From Reichenbachiella sp. 5M10 (GTDB lineage: Bacteria > Bacteroidota > Bacteroidia > Cytophagales > Cyclobacteriaceae), in assembly GCF_002742335.1 (NCBI RefSeq), contig NZ_MDGR01000007.1:1988501-2052500 (forward strand): a DNA stretch of 64,000 nt, in the 5' to 3' direction. Each line of letters opens with the position of its first letter. Within the stretch, counting starts at the first letter, position 1. The notes under the pieces were generated by a model. The model did no database searches and was not told the origin of the DNA. It was given only the letters and a program-made list of their open reading frames with translations. The translations under genes were made by a program, and so were the position numbers. Shown one piece after another: positions 1 to 8,834 of this stretch.

Positions 1-1
1 C

Positions 2-481
2 ATCATCTATGGCCCAAGACCTCTATATGTGGCAGCAGCGGTATTGGTGGTTATGCTTTTGTTCGTTGTGCTGGGGTACAAAGAACTGTACTTGACGACT
101 TTTGACCCGGCCTTTGCTTCAGCAATAGGCATATCCACTGCAGTGTGGCACTACTTGCTCATGAGTGCTGTATCCATCACTACGGTCGCTTCGTTCGAAT
201 CTGTGGGTGCAATCTTGGTAGTATCCCTACTGATTGCTCCGCCAGCTACAGCCTACCTACTCACCGAAAACCTCAAAGTCATGATGCTCATCACTGCACT
301 CCTTGGTATACTCGTCTCAGTGACGGGTTACTATTTGGCGGTAGCGCTTGATGGGTCTATTGCAGGGGCCATGTCTACGATGGCAGGAGTCTTCTTTGCC
401 CTTGCTTTTGTGTTTTCTCCAAGTGGGGGGCTGTTATCCAGAGTCTTCAAAAGCAACCATCCACTCCCTACAAAACAATAA
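2..481 (+). CDS. Metal-ion ABC transporter permease (ZnuB/TroC/MntB family), C-terminal part
   Basis: This is the C-terminal end of an inner-membrane permease of the ABC-3 family, which moves zinc, manganese or iron. The reading frame is open to the left window edge, so the 5' part is missing. Hydrophobic segments alternate with short loops, including the family-typical stretches TFDPAFASAIGI and LLIAPPATAYLLT. The latter lies in the helix region that lines the metal path in this family. The ATPase and the metal-binding lipoprotein would be expected upstream, outside the window. Metal specificity cannot be told from this fragment. Confidence 0.85.
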   Translation: MIYGPRPLYVAAAVLVVMLLFVVLGYKELYLTTFDPAFASAIGISTAVWHYLLMSAVSITTVASFESVGAILVVSLLIAPPATAYLLTENLKVMMLITALLGILVSVTGYYLAVALDGSIAGAMSTMAGVFFALAFVFSPSGGLLSRVFKSNHPLPTKQ

Positions 482-554
482 TGCCAATGGTTACATTGTA
501 GCGTATAAACCTTATCTTTCTATAACGGCCACTGCGCCTTCAAAATATCCCGCC

Positions 555-1394
555 ATGCATCATCCTACTGTACACAAACTATTTCTTTTTTCGTTTGCAT
601 TAGTTTTGGGTAGCTATTCCACGACCTGGGCCTTGTCCCCATCCAAAACTTACACCACCCTACCCCATGATCATCACCTCAAGTACGAAGCATTGACCAT
701 ACCCACCACTGACGGGGCATCACTGCAAGCATGGTATTTCCCTGCCCAATCAGGAGACAAAATCATCGTCATGAGTCACGACGGAGTGGAAAACATGGGA
801 GCCTATTTGGCGAGAATCAAACTATTTGTCAAATATGGGTTTCATGTGATGGCCTACGACTATCGAGGTTATGGACACAGCAGTTCTTTTGTCATCAACC
901 CTTTGCAATACGTCTACCCAGAATTTTTTACGGATTTTGATGCAATCATCGATTTCGTATCAGAAAACTACCAACAAGACATCATCGCTTACGGTTGGGG
1001 GATTGGTGCTGGTATTTCGATCACCCGTGGCTATCGCAGACCAGAGATACAGGGGATCGTGGCGGATGCCCCTTTTTTGGATTTGAAAAGATTACCTCAC
1101 CGGTTCGAAGAGATACATGCTGTCATGACCGTCCCAAAAGCTTTGTTTGCACTAGACTACAACACATTGCACAGCGTATCACAACCGGCTCAGCCCAAAC
1201 TGAGAGGTATATTGTATTTGCATGGCCCAGGCAATTATTTGTTTCAAAAAAGTGATCTCCTAGAACTCTACCAAAAGACACTCTACGATCGAAAAGAATT
1301 GTACGTTTTTGAGAAATCAGGACACATGGATAATTTCACCGCCAATGAATCCGAGTATGCTCGACAGTTGTACATGTTCGTCATCAACCTCTAA
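555..1394 (+). CDS. Secreted alpha/beta-hydrolase-fold protein lacking the nucleophile serine
   Basis: The protein is 279 aa with an N-terminal signal peptide (start MHHPTVHKLFLFSFALVL), followed by an alpha/beta hydrolase fold. The start at 555 is chosen because it begins the signal peptide; an upstream start at 348 would add a non-homologous extension overlapping the permease gene. Fold landmarks are SHDGVENMGAYLARIKLF, YDYRGYGHSSS and a late His in EKSGHMDN. The nucleophile elbow, normally GxSxG, reads GWGIGAG, so the catalytic Ser is Gly. The region where the acid usually sits reads LHGPGNY and also lacks a clear Asp. A pseudo-enzyme or binding role is therefore as likely as hydrolysis. 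The fold assignment is firm; the function is unknown. Confidence 0.75.
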   Translation: MHHPTVHKLFLFSFALVLGSYSTTWALSPSKTYTTLPHDHHLKYEALTIPTTDGASLQAWYFPAQSGDKIIVMSHDGVENMGAYLARIKLFVKYGFHVMAYDYRGYGHSSSFVINPLQYVYPEFFTDFDAIIDFVSENYQQDIIAYGWGIGAGISITRGYRRPEIQGIVADAPFLDLKRLPHRFEEIHAVMTVPKALFALDYNTLHSVSQPAQPKLRGILYLHGPGNYLFQKSDLLELYQKTLYDRKELYVFEKSGHMDNFTANESEYARQLYMFVINL

Positions 1395-1415
1395 GCACTC
1401 TGAATCAAAAAGAAA

Positions 1416-2231
1416 CTACTTGGCCAATTTGAATTTTTGACGCTTCGGTTTGGCAAACTCGGCAGACAAATCGAGAATTGTCACATTTTCGTTGCTGAGT
1501 TGGTAGGACAATGCAAATTTCATGGTGGTGAGATTGATAAATGTCGTGTACAGTGTACCGCCTGTTCTGCCTTGATCATCTGCTCGTGGCGGTTGAGCTG
1601 CCTGTCCCATGAGATTGCCTACTCGTTGCAAATTGGCTTCTCCACCCTCCTGTTCGAGCGCATCTATTCTTTTGTGTATGGACTCGTATCTATAACAAGG
1701 GTAATTGCCTTGTGTGGTGTCCGAGAGCAAGAAATTGGTCATCACCAAATGCCCATCAGATATCCAGTGTATTTTCTTTTCGCCATGGACCCATTCGACG
1801 ATAGCAGCTTGACCGTGTTTGTCTCCAAACATAAAATGACTTTGCGTCAAAGCAATTTTGTGTCTTTCGAGATAGGCAATCGCTTCGTCTACCGTACTAC
1901 AGTGAGCCAGCAATTCATCTCCTAAGTTGCTCTCAGGGTGATGATAACCAGGTATAGCCTCTTGCTCTGGCGTGACAGCTACGTCAAAAAACAGGCCCGC
2001 TTCGTTGACCCCTCCCTGCGCAAACCGATCCCAGCCATACCATAGCCTCGCCCATTGATCCTCAGAAGAGGGTTCGACCCACAATACGGCCTTCACATCA
2101 TACCAATAGTCTTCGTGGTTCACCACATAAACCTGACCCGTCACTTGATCAATATAGTAGAGAACAGAGCAAGCCCATGATTGGCATGGGATAATACAAA
2201 CACAAAATATAAGGAGGAAACGCATCTTCAT
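1416..2231 (-). CDS. Exported Ntn-hydrolase of the penicillin V acylase / choloylglycine hydrolase group
   Basis: The predicted product has a signal peptide (MKMRFLLIFCVCIIPCQSWA) directly followed by Cys. In N-terminal-nucleophile hydrolases of this group the Cys freed by processing is the catalytic residue. The mature start CSVLYYIDQVTGQVYVVNHEDYW and the later NEAGLFFDVA, WVHGEKKIHW and GGTLYTTFINL blocks fit the linear amide C-N hydrolase family, which cleaves non-peptide C-N bonds such as N-acyl amides. An alternative start ten codons upstream (2261) is possible, but the inner start gives the better signal peptide. It converges on the hydrolase-fold gene on the other strand. The true substrate cannot be inferred. 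Confidence 0.75.
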   Translation of the reverse strand: MKMRFLLIFCVCIIPCQSWACSVLYYIDQVTGQVYVVNHEDYWYDVKAVLWVEPSSEDQWARLWYGWDRFAQGGVNEAGLFFDVAVTPEQEAIPGYHHPESNLGDELLAHCSTVDEAIAYLERHKIALTQSHFMFGDKHGQAAIVEWVHGEKKIHWISDGHLVMTNFLLSDTTQGNYPCYRYESIHKRIDALEQEGGEANLQRVGNLMGQAAQPPRADDQGRTGGTLYTTFINLTTMKFALSYQLSNENVTILDLSAEFAKPKRQKFKLAK

Positions 2232-2280
2232 GATTTTAGTGTAACCTAGATTGGGAACCACGGCATTGACACTAAAATGC

Positions 2281-2304
2281 TAGGCAACCCATGAGAGTTG
2301 CCTA
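2281..2304 (-). terminator. Hairpin between the small Lys-rich gene and the Ntn hydrolase
   Basis: A perfect 8-bp inverted repeat (TAGGCAAC / GTTGCCTA, loop of eight) lies downstream of the minus-strand gene ending at 2382. There is no strong T-tract, so it may be a weak terminator or an operator. Confidence 0.35.
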
Positions 2305-2381
2305 TGTACTTTGGTTTAGGATCGGCTTTGCGTTGGGGGTGTCTGTTGGGACATTCCCTTGGTCTAGTAAGATTGATTGTG

Positions 2382-2642
2382 CTAGGCTGATTTTTTCTTT
2401 TTAGCAGCTTTTTTCGCCTCCAGTTTGGCTTTCTTTTCTGCCTCCTTTTTGGCCAACTCAGCCTCTTTCTTGGCTTTCTTTTCTGCCAAAATCGCCTGCT
2501 TCTTTTGTTCTTCCTTGACCTTTTTAGCCAATTCTATTGTTTTGTACAACCCTTCTTGGTTCTCCTTCGAAATCTTTACGATCAACTCTTTGGGCTCGGA
2601 CGCAAACAGCCCTCTGATGAATTTACCTAATGATTTAAACAT
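2382..2642 (-). CDS. Small Lys/Ala/Glu-rich helical protein of unknown function
   Basis: This is an 86-aa predicted protein. The first 30 residues (MFKSLGKFIRGLFASEPKEL) look like an amphipathic, possibly membrane-associating segment. The rest is a charged helix dominated by KKA/KEAE blocks that could form a coiled coil, ending in a Lys-rich tail. No enzymatic domain is visible. The low-complexity composition means a chance ORF cannot be excluded, but the ordered N-terminus and its placement between same-strand genes favour a real gene. Confidence 0.55.
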   Translation of the reverse strand: MFKSLGKFIRGLFASEPKELIVKISKENQEGLYKTIELAKKVKEEQKKQAILAEKKAKKEAELAKKEAEKKAKLEAKKAAKKKKSA

Positions 2643-2788
2643 AACTATATGATAATTCTAATGATTAACCTGTTCTTGTAAAGGCAATAATAGAACCTCT
2701 TGTGCAAGAAAAGAAAGACGCTCACAATTATTTCATCAAATCCCTTGAGGATCATCGATACGCGTCCCTCCTAGCCCACTCAATTGAG

Positions 2789-3361
2789 TTACCCCAGACG
2801 CTGACCCAATCGCTCTATCCGTTGCAACCACTTGTCCCGAAATGCCGCACTGGAGTGCTTGATTGGTGCGATATAGGTGACACGGACTGGGTCAATCCCA
2901 CAAAACTGCAGGGTTCCTTTTTTGAACTGATTGAGTGCCGGGCTCCTCATCCATAGATAATCATACCATCGAGGCGTATCGGCGGTGACTATGATACGTG
3001 CTGACTTCCCTTTCAGTATTTTCTTAGGCAACACTTTTCCTTCTTCAAATTCAAACGCATGACCTGGCAAGAATGTCCGGTCTATGAATCCCTTCATCAG
3101 CGCAGGGTAACTGTACCACCACATCGGAAAGACCCACACCAAATGGTCTGCATCTTTGATTTTCTGCCATGCTTTTTTCAAATCCGGTTCCAAGTCTGTC
3201 CGCTTTCTATAACCGTAGTTGAGGTTGGGATCAAACACTAAATCAATCAAGTTCAGTTGATCCAAAGTGGCATGAGCAGCCCCTTTTTGATAAGCCTCAG
3301 CCAAAGCATAATTAAAGCTTTCTTTGTCCGGGTGACCGTTGACAATCAAAATTCGTTTCAT
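2789..3361 (-). CDS. NAD(P)H-dependent quinone reductase-like flavoprotein
   Basis: This 190-aa flavodoxin-like protein belongs to the NAD(P)H dehydrogenase (quinone)/MdaB/KefF group. Such soluble FMN- or FAD-binding enzymes transfer two electrons from NAD(P)H to quinones or electrophiles. Diagnostic parts are the first strand and phosphate loop MKRILIVNGHPDKESFNYAL, the central WVFPMWWYSYPALMKGFIDR block that packs on the flavin, and the GKSARIIVTADTP strand. The length is typical. It lies 51 nt upstream of the next minus-strand gene's stop (a Crp-like regulator), so a link to oxidative or electrophile stress is plausible but inferred. Confidence 0.85.
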   Translation of the reverse strand: MKRILIVNGHPDKESFNYALAEAYQKGAAHATLDQLNLIDLVFDPNLNYGYRKRTDLEPDLKKAWQKIKDADHLVWVFPMWWYSYPALMKGFIDRTFLPGHAFEFEEGKVLPKKILKGKSARIIVTADTPRWYDYLWMRSPALNQFKKGTLQFCGIDPVRVTYIAPIKHSSAAFRDKWLQRIERLGQRLG

Positions 3362-3412
3362 GTTTTTTTTACAAATAAAGAGGCGAAACGATGCTACAGA
3401 AAGGACATATGT

Positions 3413-4000
3413 CTAAATCGATATCGACTTGCGTATGCGGCTCAAATGTCGCTGTGTAATCCCGAGGTAAGAAGCGAGGTAACGGAGAGGCACCAGTTGC
3501 AGATACTCAGGTTGATTGCGGAGCAAGTCTTCGTAGCGCTTTTCTGCACTTTCGCGCTGGAGCAAAAACACTCGTCTCTCCATGTAGATGTACTCTTGCT
3601 CGGCCATCTGCTTGAAAAATTTGAGCCAATTGATGCTAGTCTGTTCGAGTAGTCCAATTTGCTCCCGCGATAGGATCAGCAACTCAACTTGCGTCAATGC
3701 TTGGATATTCTCAGTAGATTTCTCTCCCGATATGAATGCCGAGTAGGCCGTCACAAATGAATTTTTGAAGCGAAAGCAATAGGTCACATCTTCTGAGTCA
3801 GACGAATAGTAAAAGGAACGTAGGACTCCCGAAAGAACAAATGCCACTTCTCTGCAATCTTCTCCTTCTCGAATGTATAACTCTCCTTTCTTTAGTGTTT
3901 TAGGCTTCAAAAGACGGACCAAGGCATCTTGCTCTCTGTCTGACAACAGCCCAAAAGTATGAAGGTAGTCTTTGACTGCTGTGGTCTGAGAGAAACTCAA
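3413..4000 (-). CDS. Crp/Fnr-family transcription regulator
   Basis: The 195-aa product has an N-terminal cyclic-nucleotide-binding-type beta roll (KKGELYIREGEDCREVAFVLSG through FVTAYSAFISGEKS, about residues 35-115), a long helix, and a C-terminal helix-turn-helix (LVPLRYLASYLGITQRHLSR). This architecture is common in Bacteroidota Crp-like regulators, many of which do not bind cAMP. There is no Fe-S Cys cluster typical of Fnr. The start codon overlaps the stop of the upstream TerB gene by 4 nt (ATGA), so the two are translationally coupled. Confidence 0.85.
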   Translation of the reverse strand: MSFSQTTAVKDYLHTFGLLSDREQDALVRLLKPKTLKKGELYIREGEDCREVAFVLSGVLRSFYYSSDSEDVTYCFRFKNSFVTAYSAFISGEKSTENIQALTQVELLILSREQIGLLEQTSINWLKFFKQMAEQEYIYMERRVFLLQRESAEKRYEDLLRNQPEYLQLVPLRYLASYLGITQRHLSRIRKSISI

Positions 4001-4344
4001 CTCAACAGTCTTTTTCGGAAGCGATCGATGAGATCCTTTTCGGCAGTGATCACTCCATCATGTGCATCGGCGACTTCTTCGAGCAAATCCAAAAACTCCT
4101 CGTAGTGCTTGCGTACATCGTAGCGATCAAAAACCTCCATCGCCGACTCAAATATCGCTTCTGCCTCGGTATCTATAAACCTCTCGATCTCAAAGGACAA
4201 TTCCAATTCTTGTGCCCATTCATTGTGATCAATTACTCGACGAACCACATCTATTTCTTCTTCCTGCACTCTACCATCTACCTTTGCTACTGCATAAAGT
4301 ATCTTTCCAAAAGTGTCAATCAGTTCTTTGTTTAAATCAATCAT
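3997..4344 (-). CDS. TerB-like (tellurite-resistance family) protein
   Basis: The product is about 115 aa, all-helical and acidic, with the paired-helix pattern of TerB/DjlA-like proteins: FGKILYAVAKVDGRVQEEE near the start and a second copy-like ADAHDGVITAEKDLIDRF near the end. The conserved Asp-Gly in each half is characteristic of the fold and may bind metal. The start at 4344 (MIDLNKEL) is preferred over one five codons upstream. It is coupled to the downstream Crp-like gene. The molecular function is not known. Confidence 0.7.
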   Translation of the reverse strand: MIDLNKELIDTFGKILYAVAKVDGRVQEEEIDVVRRVIDHNEWAQELELSFEIERFIDTEAEAIFESAMEVFDRYDVRKHYEEFLDLLEEVADAHDGVITAEKDLIDRFRKRLLS

Positions 4345-4483
4345 AATTGTAAATCGCATAATGCACGCAGTAAAGATAATCGGATTATAAAATCCCGAAC
4401 TGCATACCTCCTAGAATTTGGATCATCACCCGATATCTACAAAAACTACTTAGAATAAAACAATACAAACTGACGAATCTTAA

Positions 4484-5386
4484 CTAAAAATAGATTTCTT
4501 GCGCTGCTTTGAAAGTATTGGCGTGAGCAGCTACGATATCTGAGAGACGATGTGAATAGCCACCTCCCATGCTTACCGCCACAGGGACACCATGTGATTG
4601 ACAGATTTCAAACACCCATTCATCCCGCCTCCTACAACCTTCACGAGTCATGGACAGTCTTCCGAGCTTGTCGGTAGAGATGACATCCACTCCACTTTGA
4701 TAAAACACCACATGTGGTCGTACTTGCTCCATCAACTCAGGCAAGGTATCCCTCAAGATACGGAGGTATTCTTGGTCCCCCGTATGGTCAGGCAAACCTA
4801 TATCCAGGTCCGACTTTTCCTTCTGGAGCGGATAGTTGTGCTCACAATGCATACTGAACGTAAATACCCGAGCTTCATTCTCAAAGAGCTTGGCTGTCCC
4901 GTTGCCTTGATGCACATCCAAATCGACAACAAGTATTCGTTCCACTACACCAGCATGGAGCAGCTCAGTGGACGCAATCGCTATATCGTTGAAAATACAA
5001 AAGCCCTCTCCTCGGTCCGCATATGCATGATGTGTTCCTCCTGCCACATTGAGCGATACCCCATCATTCATCGCATGGTAGGCACACTCCAGAGTCCCAC
5101 TGGCAATGTACCTACCCCGTTCAACTAGACGAGGATGAAAAGGGAAACCTGTATTGCGAATCTCCTTTTTGGTCAACTCTCCTGTTTTGAGTTTGTACCA
5201 ATAGTCAGAGGTATGTGTCCTCAGGATTTGTTCTTCTGTGAGTCTTTTGGGATGAAAAAAATCCTTTTGTGTCAAGGTTCCCTCATAAAGCAACTGCTGC
5301 GGCAACAAGTCGTACTTTTCCATCGGAAAACGATGGCCTTCCGGCAACTGATCGTATCGATATATCGGGCTAAATGCAACTTTCAT
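4484..5386 (-). CDS. Histone-deacetylase-family amidohydrolase (zinc deacetylase)
   Basis: The 300-aa protein is of the arginase/deacetylase fold; bacterial members deacetylate small amines or lysines using zinc. Active-site features are visible: the tandem His in GGTHHAYADRGEGFC, the zinc-ligand block LVVDLDVHQGNGTA, the later Asp in YQSGVDVISTDKLGRL, and the Gly-rich VSMGGGYS. The start at 5386 (MKVAFSPIYRYDQLPEGH) matches the family N-terminus; the longer open frame to 5557 adds an unrelated 57-aa leader and is rejected. It is divergent from yaaA. The physiological substrate is unknown. Confidence 0.9.
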   Translation of the reverse strand: MKVAFSPIYRYDQLPEGHRFPMEKYDLLPQQLLYEGTLTQKDFFHPKRLTEEQILRTHTSDYWYKLKTGELTKKEIRNTGFPFHPRLVERGRYIASGTLECAYHAMNDGVSLNVAGGTHHAYADRGEGFCIFNDIAIASTELLHAGVVERILVVDLDVHQGNGTAKLFENEARVFTFSMHCEHNYPLQKEKSDLDIGLPDHTGDQEYLRILRDTLPELMEQVRPHVVFYQSGVDVISTDKLGRLSMTREGCRRRDEWVFEICQSHGVPVAVSMGGGYSHRLSDIVAAHANTFKAAQEIYF

Positions 5387-5625
5387 ATTGTGTGGTTTTC
5401 GCCAGGACGGCAAATCAACAGAAGAATCGGCAAAAGCACCGCCTATCCGACTCCTTTTGCGCAGCTCCTCCAAGACAACGATCCATTGAGAGAAAGAATA
5501 TACACGCAAATCAAGCAACCAATCGCTCATGATCATTAGCATCGATTCGTGCATCAAACAAATCTATGGTAGCACTTCGTCCAATCTATCGTTGTATCCT
5601 ATCTTCGCAGCAAATCAATAGACAT

Positions 5626-6390
5626 ATGATCGCAGTAATTTCCCCCGCTAAGACCTTAGATTTTGAATCAACCACTCCTTTCGAGCATACCTTGCCTCGA
5701 TTCCCAAAGGAAACAAAAAAACTGGTCTCCGTCTTGAAACAAAAGTCCAGCGAGGACTTGCAATCTCTCATGGCTATCAGTCAAAACATCGCTGACCTCA
5801 ACGTCAGTCGTTACAAAGGCTTCAAAGCCACCCACAACGAAAAAAACGCCAAAACTTGTTTGCACGCCTTCAAAGGAGACGTTTATCTGGGACTAGAGGC
5901 AGAAACTCTAGATTCGAAAGGCTTAGAATTTGCACAAGAGCATCTGCGTGTCTTGTCTGGACTCTACGGACTACTGCGTCCATTGGACCTGATTCAACCG
6001 TACCGCCTAGAGATGGGGACGAGATTGGCTTTTGACGACTATACTACTCTATACAACTACTGGGAAGATAAGATTGTCAAACTACTGCACAAAGACCTCA
6101 AAGCGCAAGGTGATAACATCGTCTTGAACCTCGCCTCCAACGAGTATTTCAAATCCATCCAACGAAAAAGCCTCAAAGCAACTATCATAGAGACGGAGTT
6201 CAAAGACAACAAAGATGGGCAATACAAACTGATTTCCTTCTTTGCCAAACGCGCTAGAGGGCTCATGGCTCGCTACGTCATCGACCATCAGATCAACGAC
6301 GTAGAAAGTCTCAAGGCATTCGACTATGACGGCTACTACTTCGACCCCAAAGACTCTACAGAGACCAAACTAGCTTTCAAGAGAGGGTAA
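5626..6390 (+). CDS. yaaA: Peroxide stress protein YaaA (DUF328/UPF0246)
   Basis: The product is 254 aa, the usual length for YaaA. Family motifs are MIAVISPAKTLDF at the start, the MAISQNIADLNVSRYKGF region, GLYGLLRPLDLIQPYRLEMG and NLASNEYFKSI. In E. coli YaaA lowers free iron during hydrogen peroxide stress and binds DNA; the same role here is inferred from family. The start at 5626 is chosen over 5566 because it begins exactly at the conserved motif. It is transcribed divergently from the deacetylase gene across about 240 nt. Confidence 0.92.
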   Translation: MIAVISPAKTLDFESTTPFEHTLPRFPKETKKLVSVLKQKSSEDLQSLMAISQNIADLNVSRYKGFKATHNEKNAKTCLHAFKGDVYLGLEAETLDSKGLEFAQEHLRVLSGLYGLLRPLDLIQPYRLEMGTRLAFDDYTTLYNYWEDKIVKLLHKDLKAQGDNIVLNLASNEYFKSIQRKSLKATIIETEFKDNKDGQYKLISFFAKRARGLMARYVIDHQINDVESLKAFDYDGYYFDPKDSTETKLAFKRG

Positions 6391-6473
6391 GACAACACCA
6401 TTGAATTGAAAATCATCGTTCAGTAGACGCGCTTGGACGGTCTTGACTCTTGGGTCTACACAGTACAGCCCTC

Positions 6474-7490
6474 CTACGAAGGGATCTCTTCTCTGCCGTC
6501 GGCATGCTGTGCAAATCTACCCCGCATAGGGTCATGTACTTGCTCCGATTTGGGCCATGGCCATCCACCAAACTGCGTACGACCATACTCGAGCATGGTT
6601 TGATGTATCTGTTCGTGGGTATTCATCACGAATGGACCGTGCTGTACGACCGGTTCATGGAGTGGCTTGCCCTGCAACAGGAGTACATAGCAATCCGAAC
6701 TCCCTCCTTCGAGTGTTAGTTCGGTTGTACTATCCACATCCACCAGATGGTAGTCGTTGATCTCCCGCCCTTCAATTTTCAGCCCTGTGCCTTGGTAGAA
6801 ATACAAGGTACGATTTGCTTCGGCGCTTTGTGCGCCAGGTAGCACTAACTTGGCGTTCGGCTCTAGCTTGATCGTCCAAATCGCCACCTCATGTTGATCA
6901 TCCGCTGCCCAAGAATCTGGAGCAGGTGTCAAGGCCTGCTGATCGCCAAATGCTCCCGCGATCACACGCAACTCGCTTTTCGCTCCGTCAACAGTTTGTG
7001 CTACAACCGGAATTCGCTCATGCCAAAACATGGAAAAATAGGGTTCTACCATTTTGCTCTTCGCAGGCAGGTTGAGCCATATCTGAAAAATCTCCAAAGT
7101 GTTTTCTTGATCTTGATGAAGAAGTGGAAACATCTCCGAATGCTGTACCCCTTTGCCTGCGGTCATCCATTGTACGTCTCCATCCCCAAAGCGACCTGCT
7201 GCACCCATGGAATCCGAGTGATCCACCGTGCCTTCTTTGGTGATAGTCACCGTCTCAAAACCACGGTGCGGGTGAGAAGGAAAACCAGGCACTGTCATAC
7301 CATGATACATCCTGAAACCATCTTTTATAGTGAAATCTGCTCCCATGTTTCGACCAGACAGACTCACTGCTGGCCCATGGTTTTCATTGCCTTTGGGGTA
7401 TTCGTCTCTATGGTGTGCACAAAACAAAAAAGGGTCTTGTGTACGCCAAGGGAATTGCATAGGCTCTATGTTAAGAATTTTCTCTGACAT
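6474..7490 (-). CDS. Pirin family protein (bicupin)
   Basis: This 338-aa protein has the pirin bicupin organisation. The N-terminal cupin carries the metal-binding block GFPSHPHRGFETVT and the second ligand set in WMTAGKGVQHSEM, which together supply three His and one Glu in characterised pirins. The C-terminal cupin (about residues 190-300) lacks an obvious metal site. Bacterial pirins include quercetin dioxygenases and redox-responsive cofactors; which applies here cannot be decided. An imperfect dyad lies just upstream of the start (7499-7527). Confidence 0.9.
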   Translation of the reverse strand: MSEKILNIEPMQFPWRTQDPFLFCAHHRDEYPKGNENHGPAVSLSGRNMGADFTIKDGFRMYHGMTVPGFPSHPHRGFETVTITKEGTVDHSDSMGAAGRFGDGDVQWMTAGKGVQHSEMFPLLHQDQENTLEIFQIWLNLPAKSKMVEPYFSMFWHERIPVVAQTVDGAKSELRVIAGAFGDQQALTPAPDSWAADDQHEVAIWTIKLEPNAKLVLPGAQSAEANRTLYFYQGTGLKIEGREINDYHLVDVDSTTELTLEGGSSDCYVLLLQGKPLHEPVVQHGPFVMNTHEQIHQTMLEYGRTQFGGWPWPKSEQVHDPMRGRFAQHADGREEIPS

Positions 7491-7498
7491 GATTGTAC

Positions 7499-7527
7499 TG
7501 TATATTGTATGTTACAACATATATACA
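7499..7527 (-). promoter_or_regulatory. Dyad upstream of pirin
   Basis: TATGTT-AC-AACATA (7508-7521) is an exact 6-bp inverted repeat nested in outer arms TGTATA and TATACA, 9-37 nt upstream of the pirin start codon. The position suits a repressor operator or 5'-UTR site; the regulator is unknown. Confidence 0.35.
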
Positions 7528-7548
7528 AAATCAAAGCGATAGGGTTGT

Positions 7549-8742
7549 CTACCCGTCACTCTTTTTTTCGAAAATATCTCTATAATCCTCCTTGCGCATC
7601 AGGTCCAAACGTCTAGTCATTTGATCAAACTGCATTTGATACTTGGGGTTGGCGGCTCGACTATGCATGTAGTCAATGATGGATTGAAATTCAGCCCGTA
7701 GTTCTACCCCACCTCCAAGCTGAGCTATCCACTCGATATGAGCCTCCAGCTTGGTTTGGGCATTGTCCTTATCTTTGAGATGAGTGATGTTATAAGCCAA
7801 AGGACGTTCGAGTAGATTGAGGTAGATCCCACCCAATGGTATCAATTGCTTATCGAAAAAGTAGCGGTGTATGGCTCCCAACTCCATCACGTTAAACACA
7901 CTGACAGTGGGAGCAATCTCTACTTGCACATGTGGGCATTCGTTTTGGACACGTAGGAGGTTGTCAAGCAGTTGGTTCCACTTCAGCCCTTTGCGTATAT
8001 ATTCGGCCTGTTGTCCCAAAGCATCAATGCTCACTGACAATTGTACCTTATCAAATTTCTGCCATAGGGGAATCACTTCCTGAGACTTGAGTTGGAGTAC
8101 ACTCAGATTGGTATTGTAGCGGATCAGTGGTTGTTGTCTTTGGTCCAGCAACCGCTCCAGCAATCGGTAGTGCTCCTCCATCATGAGCGGCTCTCCTCCT
8201 GCAAAATAGACTTCTTCGATCTCATCGGCCTGATCCATGACCTCTGCAATCAATGCGGCATTGTCAGTCGTCGCACGGATGATGGCTTGCTCCCCCGCCG
8301 TATTCTTCAGTTGTTTGGCTTCCTCATACCAACTCGAACTCGCCCCGTGCCAGCACGTACGACACTTCAAATTACAGATATTGGAAAAGCGAATATCTAA
8401 GTAGATAGGACGAATGCTACCATCGATGAGCTGCTCGTCTTGGATCTTCTGCGCGAGCACAGGGTACTTGGAGAGCGTTTCTGTACGCATGCTACTCTTG
8501 CCAGCCACCTCACGATGAAGGCAAGCCGTGCAGCGTCGGTCGACACCAGAGGTGAGTACCTGCTGCCGAAAATTGCCCATCGCTTGTCCCTGCCATATCT
8601 CCTGGATCGAATTCTTGGACAAATCCCCAAAGGTCACACTCGTACTACAGCATGCTTTGACCAGCCCTTGGGTATCGACATGGAGATGCAACCATGGCAT
8701 GGGGCAAAATTTATGGTCTGATATTTGATCTTTCTCTGTCAA
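7549..8742 (-). CDS. Twitch-domain radical SAM protein
   Basis: The 397-aa protein carries the radical SAM signature CNLKCRTC (Cx3Cx2C, about residue 127), which ligates the [4Fe-4S] cluster that cleaves S-adenosylmethionine, followed by the YFAGGEPLMMEEHY strand typical of the core barrel. The N-terminus has a separate Cys-rich segment (KFCPMPWLHLHV, KACCS, RRCTACLH) resembling a shortened SPASM/twitch module for an auxiliary cluster, placed before rather than after the SAM barrel. This matches the twitch-domain radical SAM group seen in Bacteroidota. Its substrate is unknown and no short precursor peptide gene was seen next to it. Confidence 0.8.
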   Translation of the reverse strand: MTEKDQISDHKFCPMPWLHLHVDTQGLVKACCSTSVTFGDLSKNSIQEIWQGQAMGNFRQQVLTSGVDRRCTACLHREVAGKSSMRTETLSKYPVLAQKIQDEQLIDGSIRPIYLDIRFSNICNLKCRTCWHGASSSWYEEAKQLKNTAGEQAIIRATTDNAALIAEVMDQADEIEEVYFAGGEPLMMEEHYRLLERLLDQRQQPLIRYNTNLSVLQLKSQEVIPLWQKFDKVQLSVSIDALGQQAEYIRKGLKWNQLLDNLLRVQNECPHVQVEIAPTVSVFNVMELGAIHRYFFDKQLIPLGGIYLNLLERPLAYNITHLKDKDNAQTKLEAHIEWIAQLGGGVELRAEFQSIIDYMHSRAANPKYQMQFDQMTRRLDLMRKEDYRDIFEKKSDG

Positions 8743-8834
8743 TTTGGATTATAGATTGGGAACATTTAGATTCAAAACAAGTTTAAACCATCCGAAACAA
8801 TTTGATTATTCTTGGGACAATAATTAATGGCAGC

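Noticed and set aside
5387-5557. N-terminal extension of the deacetylase gene
   Set aside because: The 57 extra residues do not resemble the family, and the conserved start MKVAFSPIYRYDQ is at 5386.
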